DNA of 64,000 nt from Undibacterium sp. KW1 (GCF_009937955.1 NZ_AP018439.1:6448001-6512000), one strand, 5' to 3'; positions 8,216 through 17,978 are shown, counted from the stretch's first letter. Notes: generated by a model not told the origin, from the sequence alone. Translations and numbers: made by a program.

Positions 8216-11200
8216 ATGTTCTTATCTGACTTCAGTATCAAAAAGCCGACGGCGACCATCGTCCTGATCGTCGCCCTCATGGCTTTGGGTTTGCTGGCTC
8301 TCAGCAAGCTCAGGGTGAACCAGAACCCTGACGTCGAAGTACCGGGCTTGTCAGTCGTGATTGCCTATCCTGGTGCATCACCGGATACGGTAGAGCGCGA
8401 AGTCATCAACCGCCTCGAGAAATCCCTGCAAGCAGTAGCCGGTGTCGAAGAAGTCTGGGCCACGGCGTCAGAAAACAATGGCCGCTTCGACATGCGTTTC
8501 AGCTTCAAGAAAAACATGATCGAGGCTTCGGATGAAGTCCGCAATGTCATTTCTGGCTTGCGCTATAAAATGCCGACAGAAATGCGCGAACCCATGATAC
8601 GCCGCTGGGACCCGGGATCACAGCCTATCGTCAATATGGCTCTGTCGTCGAACAAGCAGACCCATGCAGAGATTTCCCGTCTGGCTGAAGATACGCTGGC
8701 CGACAAACTGCGCAGTATCAATGGTGTGGCAACTGTCGAAGTCAGTGGCTCGCTGAAACGTGAATTATCTGTGCTCTTACGTGCAGAAAAACTGCGTGAA
8801 TTCAATGTATCCGTTGGCGAAGTCGTCAATGCGCTGCGCAACCAGAATACCAATGCCCCGGTAGGCAAGATACGCGGCACGCTGGATGAAGAAAGCATAC
8901 GTCTGGTGGGCCGTATAGAAACACCGGAAGAATTCCAGGGCATCGTCATCAAACGTACTGGCGATCAGGTCGTGCGCCTGTCACAGGTAGCGACCATAGA
9001 AGACAGTTTTGCTGACAAGGATGGCCTTAGCATACGCAGTGGCAAACCGAATGTCGGTATCTTTGTGACCCGTGCACGTGATGCGAGTACCGTCAGCGTC
9101 GCAAAAGCTGTCAATGATAAAGTTGAAGAGATCAACAAGGAACTTGAGAAAACACAACCGGGTACCAAGCTGGAAATCACCCGTGATGGTGGCAAGGATG
9201 CACAACGCAGTCTGAACAACGTTATCGAATCCCTGGTACTCGGTGCTGGCCTGACCATCTTCGTGGTGTATGCATTTTTGAATTCCTGGCGTTCTACCCT
9301 GATCACGGCACTGAGTTTGCCAACTTCCGTCATCGCTGCTTTCATCGCCGTCTGGCTGTGTGGCTTTACACTGAACTTCATGACTTTGCTCGGCCTGTCG
9401 CTGGCGATTGGTGTGCTGATTGATGATGCGATTGTGGTGCGGGAAAATATCGTGCGTCACATGCAAAATGGTTCAGACCGCCGCACTGCCGCACTTGAAG
9501 GCACGGCAGAGATAGGCCTGGCCGTTGCTGCAACGACTTTCTCCATCATCGCGGTATTTATTCCTGTCGCTTTCATGCCTGGCATGCCGGGTGAATGGTT
9601 CCGTCCGTTTGCCTTGACCGTGGCCTGTTCTGTGCTGGTCAGCCTGGGTATCTCGTTCACGCTTGATCCTATGCTGTCGGCATACTGGGGTGATCCACCG
9701 GATCATCATACTGCGCCGAAAAAAGGCATCAGCAAGGTACTGGCACGCTTCAATGACTGGTTTGATCATCAGTCTGACCGTTACGGTAATGTGATTGCCT
9801 GGGCCCTGCATCACCGTCGTTCCATGGGTGCGATTGCCCTGTTGACGCTGGTAGCTGCGCTGGCTGTGCAAGTCAAATGGGGTGGCACCAGTTTTCTGCC
9901 AGCCTCTGACTCCGGCAACCTGATGATCACCGTGCGCACTCCTGCTTCATCTTCACTGGAGTATGCACGCCTGAAAATGGAAAGGGCCGCCGAAATAGCA
10001 CGTACCTTGCCAGAGACTAAAGAAACCAATAGCAATATCACGCCTGCCGGTGGCCGCATCTATGTCGATATCGGCAAACGTACAGAACGCAAACGCGGTG
10101 CCAAAGAAATCGCGGCTGAACTGCGCGAGAAAGTACGTGTCTTGGTTGGCGCAGAATATGTGGTGCTGGATGATCTCAACAATGGCGCACAAAAGCCGGT
10201 GCAGATAGAATTCACCGGCCCCGATTCACGCAAGCTGCTGGAAATTACCAGTGCCTACATGGATAAATTGCGCCAGGTGCCAGGTGCCGTCGATGTCGGC
10301 TTGTCTGAGCAAGACCCGAAGAAAGAACTGAAGATAGAACTGAACCGTGGCCTTGCAAATTCCATGGGTATTTCTTCCAATGATGCAGCACAGGCCTTGC
10401 GGGTTGCCTTTGCCGGTATCGAGGTCGGTGACTGGGTAGATCCTACTGGTGAGACCCGCGACGTGGCAGTACGCCTGCATCCTGACGACCGCGTCAGCAA
10501 GGAAAACATAGAACGCCTGCCTATCGCTGTATCCGGCACAAGCCAGATGGTTCCGCTTGACCAGATCGCCACCATCACCATGGGCAAAGGACCATCAGGT
10601 ATCGAGCATGCGAATGGCAAACGCACGATTACCGTGTCTGCCAATGCGCAGGGCCGCTCCAACGGCGAAGTGATTGATGACGCCATGAAGCTGGCCAAGT
10701 CTTTCGATTATCCACCTGGCTATGGTCTTTCACTCGGTGGTTCTGGCCAGGATCAGCAAGAAGTATTTGGTGCCATGCTGATCGCATTGTTGTCTGGCAT
10801 AGGTTTGATGTATCTGATACTTGTGATACAGTTCGGCTCCTTCACGGCACCGCTGGGCGTCATGTTGTCCTTGCCGCTGTCACTGATAGGTGTGGTTCTG
10901 TCCTTGCTGGTCACAGGCAGTACCCTGAACCTGATGAGCTTTATCGGCATCATCATGCTCATGGGTCTTGTCGCAAAGAATGCGATTCTCTTGCTTGATG
11001 CTGCCCGCAAACAAGAGGCCGAAGGCTATGACCGTGAAGAGGCATTGATGCATGCAGGCCGTGTGCGTCTGCGCCCTATCCTGATGACAACCTTTGCGCT
11101 GATTGCAGGGATGTTGCCAGTGGCCTTGGGCCTGGGTGAAGGTGGTGAGTTCTACCGCCCGCTGGCGATTGCGATTATCGGTGGCACCATCACTTCGACG

Positions 11201-11455
11201 ATTTTGACCTTGCTGGTCGTGCCAACTTTCTATGACAGCATAGAAATTTCACGTGACCGCATGATGGCAAAAATGCACAGGCGCATGGAAGAACGCAACC
11301 CATTGTTGGGATTTTGCATGACCATGCTGGAAGCATTGTTCACTTTGCTGTTCATACGCTTTATATATCGCATGTTGATGAAACTTTTTGGTCTCGTCAC
11401 TGGTCGAAACCGTAAAGCAAATGCAGGTATGGATATCAAGGCAGAAAATGCCTGA
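8216..11455 (+). CDS. RND efflux pump permease, AcrB/HAE1 type
   Basis: A 1079-residue proton-driven drug exporter of the hydrophobe/amphiphile efflux group, with normal length and two internally homologous halves. The first transmembrane helix is followed by the periplasmic porter domain ([18 protein letters not shown]), and helix 4 carries the proton-relay pair Asp-Asp in [13 protein letters not shown]. The second half repeats the pattern ([12 protein letters not shown]). The C-terminus is about 40 residues longer than usual and ends in a basic tail. It follows the adaptor gene with a 2-base gap. The substrate range cannot be inferred. Confidence 0.94.
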   Translation: MFLSDFSIKKPTATIVLIVALMALGLLALSKLRVNQNPDVEVPGLSVVIAYPGASPDTVEREVINRLEKSLQAVAGVEEVWATASENNGRFDMRFSFKKNMIEASDEVRNVISGLRYKMPTEMREPMIRRWDPGSQPIVNMALSSNKQTHAEISRLAEDTLADKLRSINGVATVEVSGSLKRELSVLLRAEKLREFNVSVGEVVNALRNQNTNAPVGKIRGTLDEESIRLVGRIETPEEFQGIVIKRTGDQVVRLSQVATIEDSFADKDGLSIRSGKPNVGIFVTRARDASTVSVAKAVNDKVEEINKELEKTQPGTKLEITRDGGKDAQRSLNNVIESLVLGAGLTIFVVYAFLNSWRSTLITALSLPTSVIAAFIAVWLCGFTLNFMTLLGLSLAIGVLIDDAIVVRENIVRHMQNGSDRRTAALEGTAEIGLAVAATTFSIIAVFIPVAFMPGMPGEWFRPFALTVACSVLVSLGISFTLDPMLSAYWGDPPDHHTAPKKGISKVLARFNDWFDHQSDRYGNVIAWALHHRRSMGAIALLTLVAALAVQVKWGGTSFLPASDSGNLMITVRTPASSSLEYARLKMERAAEIARTLPETKETNSNITPAGGRIYVDIGKRTERKRGAKEIAAELREKVRVLVGAEYVVLDDLNNGAQKPVQIEFTGPDSRKLLEITSAYMDKLRQVPGAVDVGLSEQDPKKELKIELNRGLANSMGISSNDAAQALRVAFAGIEVGDWVDPTGETRDVAVRLHPDDRVSKENIERLPIAVSGTSQMVPLDQIATITMGKGPSGIEHANGKRTITVSANAQGRSNGEVIDDAMKLAKSFDYPPGYGLSLGGSGQDQQEVFGAMLIALLSGIGLMYLILVIQFGSFTAPLGVMLSLPLSLIGVVLSLLVTGSTLNLMSFIGIIMLMGLVAKNAILLLDAARKQEAEGYDREEALMHAGRVRLRPILMTTFALIAGMLPVALGLGEGGEFYRPLAIAIIGGTITSTILTLLVVPTFYDSIEISRDRMMAKMHRRMEERNPLLGFCMTMLEALFTLLFIRFIYRMLMKLFGLVTGRNRKANAGMDIKAENA

Positions 11456-11473
11456 GGCACAACTCAGGGAAGC

Positions 11474-11585
11474 TTGAAAGTGTGAAGCATTGCAGCAGTA
11501 AAGGATTGTAGTAGTGAAAATTTGCAGTAGTAAAATTTTGAAGTAGTAAAAAATTGAAGTAGTAAAAAATTGAAGTAGTAACGCT
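11474..11585. repeat. 16-bp tandem repeat, six units plus one degenerate
   Basis: Six consecutive 16-base units run from 11490 to 11585, with consensus TTGNAGTAGTAAAAAA. The units at 538-553 and 554-569 (plus 11000) are identical, and outer units diverge step by step. A weaker seventh unit precedes them at 11474-11489. The array lies between the pump stop codon and the terminator, so it would be in the 3' untranslated part of the efflux mRNA. Confidence 0.85.
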
Positions 11586-11630
11586 TCCCTCTTGCTGATA
11601 GATCATTGTTCTCTGGTCAGCAATTTAGTA

Positions 11631-11664
11631 GCCTGCGCAACGAGGTGTGCGCAGGCTTTTTTTT
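11631..11664 (+). terminator. Rho-independent terminator of the RND operon
   Basis: A perfect 9-bp stem GCCTGCGCA/TGCGCAGGC (11631-11639 with 11648-11656) is followed by eight T residues on the plus strand. It closes the adaptor-pump operon. Confidence 0.9.
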
Positions 11665-11672
11665 ATTCCAAT

Positions 11673-12689
11673 TTATATTGCGGCTGTTTTGGGGCGCAGA
11701 TTTTTACTGACTTGCGCCGCAATCTCATAAGAACGCAAACGCGCAGTGTGATTGTGGATTTGCGCTGTGATCATCAATTCGTCTGCGCCGGTGTAGTTGA
11801 TGAAGGCCTGCATTTTTTCAGCAATGGTATCCGGCGCGCCGAGTGCGGAGCAGGACAAAACCTGCTCCAGCAAGGCATGCTCTTGCGGGCCGATTTTTTG
11901 CAGAAAACCATGCACAGGCAAAGGCAGCTTTGCCGGGCGGCCACTACGCAAATTGATAAATGCCTGCTGGGCAGAGCTGGCCAGGTAATAGGCTTCATCA
12001 TCCGTATCAGCCGCAAACACATTAAAGCCCAGCATGACGTAGGGTTTGTCCAGTTGGGCTGAGGGGCGGAAGGTGGCGCGGTAAATTTCTATCGCCTGCA
12101 TCATTTGCTGAGGCGCGAAGTGCGAAGCAAACGCATACGGCAAGCCCATGGCTGCCGCAAGTTGTGCACCAAACAGGCTGGAACCCAAAATCCAGATAGG
12201 CACTTTCAGACCATGCCCGGGTACGGCGCGTACTGCCTGCTGTGATTCTTCACTGAGATAATCCATGAGTTCAGCCACATCCTGCGGGAACTCATCTGCA
12301 TCGCTGGATAGGTTGCGGCGCAAGGCGCGGGCAGTGCGCTGGTCTGAGCCTGGTGCACGCCCCAGACCCAGGTCTATGCGGCCAGGGTAGAGCGATTCCA
12401 ATGTGCCAAATTGCTCCGCGATAACGAGTGGCGAATGATTTGGCAACATGATACCGCCAGCCCCCACGCGTATGCTTTTGGTACCGCCAGCAATATGACC
12501 TATCAGTACAGAGGTGGCTGCACTGGCAATGCCAGGCATGCCGTGGTGTTCTGCCAGCCAGTAACGCTGATAGCCCCAGCTCTCGCCATGTTGCGCCAGG
12601 CTGAGGGAATTGCGGAAAGATTGCGCAGCATCACTGCCTTCGGCAATTGGTGACAGATCAAGTATGGATAAGGGATATGGAGAAGACAT
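11673..12689 (-). CDS. LLM-class flavin-dependent oxidoreductase (luciferase-like)
   Basis: A 338-residue bacterial-luciferase-like monooxygenase that would use reduced FMN. Family signatures are the N-terminal [32 protein letters not shown], the conserved [20 protein letters not shown] strand-helix and [13 protein letters not shown]. It resembles the YhbW/MsnO8 subgroup by these motifs. I chose the ATG at 12689 (MSSPYPL); a TTG 15 bases upstream would add five residues. It stands alone and converges on the efflux operon. Confidence 0.9.
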   Translation of the reverse strand: MSSPYPLSILDLSPIAEGSDAAQSFRNSLSLAQHGESWGYQRYWLAEHHGMPGIASAATSVLIGHIAGGTKSIRVGAGGIMLPNHSPLVIAEQFGTLESLYPGRIDLGLGRAPGSDQRTARALRRNLSSDADEFPQDVAELMDYLSEESQQAVRAVPGHGLKVPIWILGSSLFGAQLAAAMGLPYAFASHFAPQQMMQAIEIYRATFRPSAQLDKPYVMLGFNVFAADTDDEAYYLASSAQQAFINLRSGRPAKLPLPVHGFLQKIGPQEHALLEQVLSCSALGAPDTIAEKMQAFINYTGADELMITAQIHNHTARLRSYEIAAQVSKNLRPKTAAI

Positions 12690-12825
12690 AGCCTGCAATT
12701 TCAAATGGAGAGAAAACCATTATGGGTGAAATCGCGATTCTCTGTTGGCAGGCTCAATTTTCTTACGATTGTTGCAAAATTAATTGAGCTGCTTGTGCCA
12801 GTTATTTTAATGCCGGTCTGCGTCT

Positions 12826-12894
12826 GGTAGGGTGCGCCGTGCGCACCATTTTTTTTCGTCGGCAAGGACAACGGTGCGCACGGCGCACCCTACC
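12826..12894. repeat. Palindromic dispersed repeat
   Basis: Two perfect 22-base inverted arms (12826-12847 and 12873-12894) separated by 25 bases. Each arm is itself a smaller hairpin, GGTGCGC-CGT-GCGCACC. It sits between two convergent-side gene ends and starts 3 bases from the RlaP stop codon. The nested-palindrome design is typical of small non-autonomous repeats (REP/MITE-like) in betaproteobacterial chromosomes. Confidence 0.85.
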
Positions 12895-12897
12895 AAT

Positions 12898-13716
12898 TTA
12901 CGCAGTCTTCTTCATCACGGTATCCAGCAACAGACGGTCAAGCACCGAGAAATCCATATCGCCAGTACTGCTGGTCCTGACACTGTCCAACCTTTCCAGC
13001 TGGCTTTCAATAAAACCGTTAATGACAGGCATGGGGACTGATAATTCTGATTCCTTGGCGCGCCGTTTGATGACAAGCAATTCGGCGATGGCTGCCAGCA
13101 ATTCCTGGTCTTCAACAGTCGCATCCACCATGTCCTGAAAACGCATGGGCACGGGTCCCAGGTCCCGTTCTATCCACAAACAAGCCAGCAAAGGGCGCAA
13201 TACATACAGGTATTTTTTCAGCTTGACCATTTCGCCTTGCAAGTGCTCGCGATAGTTTTTGCTGGCCATGTGCAGGTAATGGTAGTAAGCCCTTTCCGGC
13301 CTGTGCACTTCTCTTGCTGCCGCCTGCAAGGCTTGCAGAAAACCCGGATCAGCGGCATACACTACCGGTGAAGACAACCACTCTATCAAGGTCGCATTGC
13401 CATTGCGCAGCAAGCCCAGGGCCTTGCGCACATCCCAGCCGCTGACATCATAGACTTCATTGACAGGCAATTCGATAACATCGCGCCCAGGGAAGACCGT
13501 CAGGTACCAATCGAGCTTGTTGGCATAGATAAAGCGCACATCATAATCACTGTCAGGTGAGGCAAAGCCCCAGCCACGGCTGCCTGATTCGCAGGCAAAC
13601 AAGACTTTGACATCATGCATCTGCTCTATGCGCTGCAGGGTAGCATTGATCTCTGCGCGTATCGCCGGGTCTATGGGATGTTCTTGTTCTTCCATTGGCT
13701 GGGTCGTCGTGTTCAT
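12898..13716 (-). CDS. RlaP-type nucleotidyltransferase (RNA repair associated)
   Basis: A 272-residue protein with a DNA-polymerase-beta-type nucleotidyltransferase core: the G-S motif and metal-binding acids are in CESGSRGWGFASPDSDYDVR, giving Gly45-Ser46 and Asp57/Asp59. The layout matches the RlaP family (COG3541), which is named for its repeated genomic link to RNA ligases and is thought to modify RNA ends during repair. That link holds here: an RNA ligase gene lies 2.6 kb upstream on the same strand. A later all-helical region with YYHYLHMASKNYREHL is family-typical. The biochemical reaction of the family has, to my knowledge, not been settled. Confidence 0.82.
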   Translation of the reverse strand: MNTTTQPMEEQEHPIDPAIRAEINATLQRIEQMHDVKVLFACESGSRGWGFASPDSDYDVRFIYANKLDWYLTVFPGRDVIELPVNEVYDVSGWDVRKALGLLRNGNATLIEWLSSPVVYAADPGFLQALQAAAREVHRPERAYYHYLHMASKNYREHLQGEMVKLKKYLYVLRPLLACLWIERDLGPVPMRFQDMVDATVEDQELLAAIAELLVIKRRAKESELSVPMPVINGFIESQLERLDSVRTSSTGDMDFSVLDRLLLDTVMKKTA

Positions 13717-13855
13717 GGTGATCTTTGATAATGGTTTTGCAAAAAATGATACATGTTTTCAGTCTGGCAATTTGTAAGGAAATGCAATTCGTATTGTCGG
13801 CACAGGATTTCAAGACTAGCCTGATTTTCCCGTGCCGTATGCCAAGAATAAAATC

Positions 13856-15205
13856 ATGCTACCAAATTACTCAGCAAAACTGTCTGCTCTCGCACTGATA
13901 TTGACTCTCGCCGCTTGCGGAGGCGGTTCTGCGCCTGCCAATACGGGCACGACTGGCACAGGCACAACGGGTACTGGTGGCACTACAGGCACAACAGGAA
14001 CCACGACTGCCACTGCGCCAGTGATCAATAGCTTCAGCGCCAATCCTGCCAGCATCAATACCGGGTCAAGTACGCAACTGAGCTGGACAGTCACTGGTGC
14101 GACCAGCCTGACGCTGAATGGTACTACGCTTACTGGCAACAGCCTCGCAATCAATCCGGCTACGACCACGACTTATACGCTGACAGCCAGTAATTCTGCC
14201 TGCAGCACAGCCTGCAATACCAGCGCTACGGTCACAGTGACTGTGAACAGCGCAGGTACAGGTAACACGGCAGGCAATGCAGTGTATGGCGATTTGCGCA
14301 AGGCTGACCTCGGTGCCGGTGCCAATCTGAATGGCAGCCTGCCTTTCCCTGCCAATAATGCGTGGAATACGGATATCTCGACTGCGCCAGTCGATCCTGC
14401 ATCCGACGCACTGATTGCCAGTATAGGCCTTGGTACAGGCTTGCACCCTGATTTTGGTGCTGGCCTGTATGACGGCTCACCGATAGGCATACCCTATGTC
14501 GTTGTCGCTGGCAGCCAGCCCAAGGTCAGTGTGCAATTTACCGACTATGGCAATGAGAGCGACCCCGGCCCTTATCCCATACCAGCCAACGCACCGATAG
14601 AAGGGCAAAAAGCCAACGGCAGCAGCTTTGATGGCGACCGCCACGTCCTCGTCATAGACCGTGATGCCAATCGTCTGTATGAAGTCGGCAATGCCTACCC
14701 ACAAACAGGCGGTAGCTGGAAAGTCAGTGGGGGTGCGATATTCGACCTGACATCCAATATAGTCAGACCCGGTGGCAAACCAGGCTGGACCAGTGCCGAC
14801 GCAGCAGGTCTGCCCATCTTCCCCGGCCTGGTACGTTATGACGAAGCTGCCAGCGGCGTTATACGGCATGCCTTCCGCTTTACTGTCAGCCGCACCCGCC
14901 GCGCCTATGTGCCACCAGCGACGCATTACGCTTCATCGAACACCAGCAATACCCTGCCACCCATGGGCATGCGCGTGCGCCTGAAAGCGAGTTACCAGAT
15001 ACCTGCGAATTTTTCAAATGAGAGCAAAGCCATCCTGCAAGCCATGAAAACCTATGGCATGCTGGTGGCAGACAATGGTTCCAACTGGTACATCAGCGGC
15101 GCACCAGATGCACGCTGGAATAACAATAAACTGTTGTCAGAACTAGGCAGTGTCAAAGGCAGCAGTTTTGAAGTAATCCGCATGGACGGCCTGGTTACCC
15201 CCTGA
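13856..15205 (+). CDS. Lipoprotein with Thr/Gly linker, Ig-like domain and unknown C-terminal domain
   Basis: A 449-residue exported lipoprotein. The signal sequence ends in the lipobox LTLAAC, followed by a Thr/Gly-rich low-complexity linker (about residues 25-55), then an Ig-like beta domain (VINSFSANPASINTGSSTQL), and a large C-terminal domain from about residue 150 with many conserved-looking motifs (FPANNAWNTDIS, DRHVLVIDRD, LPIFPGLVRYDE, YGMLVADNGSNWYISG). I recognise this domain as recurrent in secreted bacterial proteins but know no activity for it. An upstream ATG at 13832 is possible; 13856 fits the signal better. It splits the RNA-repair genes. Confidence 0.8.
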   Translation: MLPNYSAKLSALALILTLAACGGGSAPANTGTTGTGTTGTGGTTGTTGTTTATAPVINSFSANPASINTGSSTQLSWTVTGATSLTLNGTTLTGNSLAINPATTTTYTLTASNSACSTACNTSATVTVTVNSAGTGNTAGNAVYGDLRKADLGAGANLNGSLPFPANNAWNTDISTAPVDPASDALIASIGLGTGLHPDFGAGLYDGSPIGIPYVVVAGSQPKVSVQFTDYGNESDPGPYPIPANAPIEGQKANGSSFDGDRHVLVIDRDANRLYEVGNAYPQTGGSWKVSGGAIFDLTSNIVRPGGKPGWTSADAAGLPIFPGLVRYDEAASGVIRHAFRFTVSRTRRAYVPPATHYASSNTSNTLPPMGMRVRLKASYQIPANFSNESKAILQAMKTYGMLVADNGSNWYISGAPDARWNNNKLLSELGSVKGSSFEVIRMDGLVTP

Positions 15206-15231
15206 TTGCGCAGGCAGCCTTATTGGGAAGT

Positions 15232-16287
15232 TCATGACGGCCTGAGTGCAGCCGCTTCCTTTAAAAACCTGGCTTTGACAGTATCAGAATCAGCTTCAAG
15301 AAAGAAGTTTTCAAAGCTGGTTTCATCTATAAATGAATGACGCACTTGCGCCATTAACTCGCCTAGCCGTTTGCCAGACAGACCGGTGATGTCAGCCGCA
15401 AGTTCACCATTGAATTGTTGTTTCAATCGTTTCTTGCGAGCGTATTTTTCCAGCGCCTGATCATAAGCCCGCTTGAAATCTGGAAAGCGCAAAAAAGTCG
15501 TTTCCAGAAATTTCTGCTTTTGCTCATCACGTGCGGCCGTGCCTGCTTCTGCCCAAAGGTAGGCTGGCAGTGTGATTTCATCCTGCTCATCCAGCCACAA
15601 CAAAAAGGAGTTATAAGTCGCGCGCTTTGCGTCGCGTATCCTTGCCTTATGATTACGGTTATCCAGCAGATAAATCTCGCGATTCACATACGGCGAAGAC
15701 ACAACATAGCGAAAGATATCTTGCAGGTTTTTGAATTGCCCACTCGCGCGCATGCTCTCATACAGAGGGGCATCATAGCCCAACAGCTTCAGTGCCTCAC
15801 TAAAATCCCTGGTGATGCATAATTCTGCAAGCAAATGATCTTTGTCGTCTGGTGCCCGTAATGGATACAGCAAGCCCAGATGACCAAACTTGGTACCAAA
15901 TTTATGCGCTATGCGGCCTATCAGATTACCAAAATCATTGTAGCCAAAATAGCGTGAAGCAAAATCAAATGAGTCAGATTCTGTTCTGATCAGATCAAGC
16001 TGGAACACGCCTTCTGCTACCGCCAGGCCTATGCTGGTGATGTCACCATTCAAGACGATTTCGGTCGCCTGCAATGCTGTAGCAAATTGCGCTGCATCGT
16101 AGTCACCACCAGCTTCGATCAAAATATCGAGATCACCAAAGTCTGCCTTGTCAGCATAAGCGATGATTGCCTCGATACGGCGTTGTGGAAAATTCCGCTG
16201 CAATATAGCGACAGCTTCATGTTCCACTTCGCGATAGCGTGCAGCAGGCAAACGAACTGACTCAGCTTTTAATGCATTACCACCCAT
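15232..16287 (-). CDS. Nucleotidyltransferase, CCA-enzyme-like C-terminus
   Basis: A 351-residue putative nucleotidyltransferase. The catalytic-type motif is IAYADKADFGDLDILIE (G-D-x-D spacing of the polymerase-beta fold, about residues 40-56), and a second acidic strand is FQLDLIRT. Near the C-terminus (about 285-305) FNGELAADITGLSGKRLGEL resembles the tail helix motif of class II CCA-adding enzymes, which suggests a tRNA 3'-end or related RNA substrate; that is inference. It starts 7 bases after the RNA ligase stop, with GGTAGGAAG as ribosome site, so the two are one operon. It is distinct from the RlaP gene further downstream. Confidence 0.75.
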   Translation of the reverse strand: MGGNALKAESVRLPAARYREVEHEAVAILQRNFPQRRIEAIIAYADKADFGDLDILIEAGGDYDAAQFATALQATEIVLNGDITSIGLAVAEGVFQLDLIRTESDSFDFASRYFGYNDFGNLIGRIAHKFGTKFGHLGLLYPLRAPDDKDHLLAELCITRDFSEALKLLGYDAPLYESMRASGQFKNLQDIFRYVVSSPYVNREIYLLDNRNHKARIRDAKRATYNSFLLWLDEQDEITLPAYLWAEAGTAARDEQKQKFLETTFLRFPDFKRAYDQALEKYARKKRLKQQFNGELAADITGLSGKRLGELMAQVRHSFIDETSFENFFLEADSDTVKARFLKEAAALRPS

Positions 16288-16294
16288 GATCTTC

Positions 16295-17323
16295 CTACCT
16301 GTCTCCGTGTTTCAGCAAATATGTGTTTGAAATCGCCTTGAACGACATGCTGCCATCCAGACGCTTGAAGACTACACCTTCCCTGGATGTCGCCGTGTTA
16401 AGCGAACCACCCTCAGCATAATCCAGCACTTTATTCACATCGCCAGCAAAGCGTTCCAGTGTCATGTTTTCCAGCCAGGGCACTTCATGTACAGTAGCAC
16501 CCAGGGCACGCAGTGCTGCCAATACATCCTGACGCTCAGCCCTGCCCAGATATCTACTGGCATCAATATCAAAAATATCGAACAGATAAAAATCCTGGCC
16601 GCGCAATTTCTCAGGGTTGCCTTGTACACCTTCACCGATGATCTCACCTTGCAGTGCAAGGTTGCGGCCATAAGCAAGCAGCGCAGTCAGTATCTGATTT
16701 TGCTTTGCCACGCGCCACAGACTATTGGCTTCAGATTCCCTGATCCACCAGTTCCTGCCGCACACACCAGAGACGCCAGCATTGTGAAAGACCGTCATAC
16801 TGGAACCATCGAGCTTGATGGTGACTTCAAATTCTTCCTGCGCCTGAGTGCTCAAGATTTCAGTCAGGTTTTGTATACGCTCTTGATCGGTCTTGCGTAT
16901 GTATTCAGGAAAAGCGCCTTCCACTTCACCAGACAGTGAGGCTGGAATGACTGGCTCCCATTTTTCTATACCCAGCATTTCACTGAAATCCATATCTTTG
17001 GCATTGCTGTGCTCAGCCAGTTCCGGGAAATTTTTCAGCGGTAGTATCATGCCCTGTGAAATTTGGCCACGCAGTTTAATGGTGCGCAGCCTTATTCCGT
17101 TTTTTTCATTCCAGATGATTTTGTTTTTTTCAAGAAAAGTAAAACGTGTATCGCTCAAGGGCAGGAAGGAATCGATCTCAAAATAGACACAGGCATCACC
17201 AACCTGGAATTCATTTTTCTTGACGACCACAGACCAGCCATCCACGCTCGCGCATTCTATGGCATCTGCATCAGGGATAGGCCTGATGCTGCTGACGGTT
17301 CTGATAGTGACTAATTTTCTCAT
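16295..17323 (-). CDS. RNA ligase, DraRnl (Rnl5) family
   Basis: A 342-residue ATP-dependent RNA ligase, close to the length of the Deinococcus radiodurans enzyme that defines this family and seals 3'-OH/5'-phosphate nicks in RNA. The first about 125 residues form the OB-like N-terminal domain peculiar to the group (RKLVTIRTVSSIRPIPDADA). The nucleotidyl-accepting lysine is Lys170 in VTIKLDGSS; later motifs are LQGEIIGEGVQGN, LFDIFDID, EGVVFKRL and FKAISNTYL, so all core motifs are intact. It begins 87 bases after the last tRNA of a 17-gene array on the same strand, with a good AAGGAAT site and no terminator between. A role in tRNA repair is the natural inference. Confidence 0.92.
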   Translation of the reverse strand: MRKLVTIRTVSSIRPIPDADAIECASVDGWSVVVKKNEFQVGDACVYFEIDSFLPLSDTRFTFLEKNKIIWNEKNGIRLRTIKLRGQISQGMILPLKNFPELAEHSNAKDMDFSEMLGIEKWEPVIPASLSGEVEGAFPEYIRKTDQERIQNLTEILSTQAQEEFEVTIKLDGSSMTVFHNAGVSGVCGRNWWIRESEANSLWRVAKQNQILTALLAYGRNLALQGEIIGEGVQGNPEKLRGQDFYLFDIFDIDASRYLGRAERQDVLAALRALGATVHEVPWLENMTLERFAGDVNKVLDYAEGGSLNTATSREGVVFKRLDGSMSFKAISNTYLLKHGDR

Positions 17324-17409
17324 AGAGATTCCTTTTTATTTTTATGTATTTTTGATTGACGGCAATTGTAAGCGAATGGAATTAAGTGGGGGATGAAAAC
17401 AGGAAATAG

Positions 17410-17485
17410 TGGTCGAGATTGCTGGATTTGAACCAGCGACCGCTCGCATATGAAGCGAATGCTCTGCCAACTGAGCTAAATCTCG
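17410..17485 (-). tRNA. tRNA with CAU anticodon (Met or Ile2)
   Basis: 76 bases with encoded CCA. Acceptor CGAGATT pairs fully with AATCTCG; anticodon loop TTCATAT gives CAU. The C1-G72 pair rules against an initiator. It is the last gene of the array, 86 bases before the RNA ligase start. Elongator Met or lysidine-modified Ile2 cannot be told apart by eye. Confidence 0.9.
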
Positions 17486-17559
17486 TATGGTCAAGGGATG
17501 GAGGAATGACCGCCACGAATCGGCAAAGCCGAAACGGGTCTGTGTGTGGCGATCAAAGA

Positions 17560-17796
17560 TGGTGCGTCAGGCGGGATCAGTGGACTGTAATAGTGAAAGC
17601 GAAAGTGAAGGACATGTGCCCGGCGAACCAGGGCTAGGCGCAAAACACAGCGATAGCGGGGCTATCGCGAGTATTTGCAACGCCGCCATGGTCGGCGCGC
17701 GCATGGCAGGCACTTCGCTTTTCACTGTTGCAGTCCACTACAACCTGCAACAGTCGGTGTAGAAGACCGGGGCTCTATCCTTTGAGCTACTGACAC
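17560..17796 (-). tRNA. tRNA-Arg(UCU), interrupted in the T-arm
   Basis: The 5' half (17796 down to 17742) has acceptor GTGTCAG, a normal D-arm, anticodon loop CTTCTAC (UCU) and the 5' T-stem GCAGG. The 3' half (17577 down to 17560) has the matching T-stem CCCGC, acceptor CTGACGC, discriminator A and CCA. Between them lies a palindromic element of about 160 bases. The two acceptor halves pair over all 7 positions with one G-U pair, which argues that they belong to one gene. The T-stem has one A-C mismatch. As it stands the gene cannot give a normal tRNA without removal of the insert. Confidence 0.8.
17578..17740. mobile_element. Palindromic MITE-like insertion inside tRNA-Arg
   Basis: Inverted arms at 17581-17607 and 17711-17737 (TGGACTG..AA.AGTGAAA.GCGAA) bound the element, which contains further internal hairpins (GCGATAGC-GGG-GCTATCGC near 17650). 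It has no ORF, so it would be mobilised in trans if at all. It resembles short palindromic repeats common in Oxalobacteraceae, from memory only. Exact borders and any target duplication cannot be fixed. Confidence 0.75.
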
Positions 17797-17805
17797 GAAT
17801 TGAAA

Positions 17806-17893
17806 TGGAGGAAGCGGTGAGATTCGAACTCACGGGCCCCATCGGGCCTACTGTTTTCAAGACAGTTGCAATAGACCACTCTGCCACGCTTCC
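17806..17893 (-). tRNA. tRNA-Ser(UGA)
   Basis: 88 bases, class II with a long variable arm. Acceptor GGAAGCG, anticodon loop CTTGAAA (UGA), intact T-loop TTCGAAT, encoded CCA. Confidence 0.93.
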
Positions 17894-17898
17894 ATAGA

Positions 17899-17973
17899 TG
17901 GCGCCCTATAGCGGAATCGAACCGCTGGCAATTCGCTAGACAGGCGAACACTCTACCATTGAGTTAATAGGGC
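17899..17973 (-). tRNA. tRNA-Asp(GUC)
   Basis: 75 bases. Acceptor GCCCTAT, anticodon loop CTGTCTA (GUC), T-loop TTCGATT, discriminator G, encoded CCA. The D-stem starts AACTC rather than AGCTC. Confidence 0.9.
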
Positions 17974-17978
17974 AAAAC

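Noticed and set aside
11474..11585. CRISPR-like array
   Set aside because: Units are 16 bases with no spacers, so it is a simple tandem repeat. No CRISPR array or cas gene was seen anywhere in the window.
17486..17559. Further tRNA between the CAU tRNA and the split tRNA-Arg
   Set aside because: No cloverleaf or CCA end can be drawn; only a short GGC hairpin is present.
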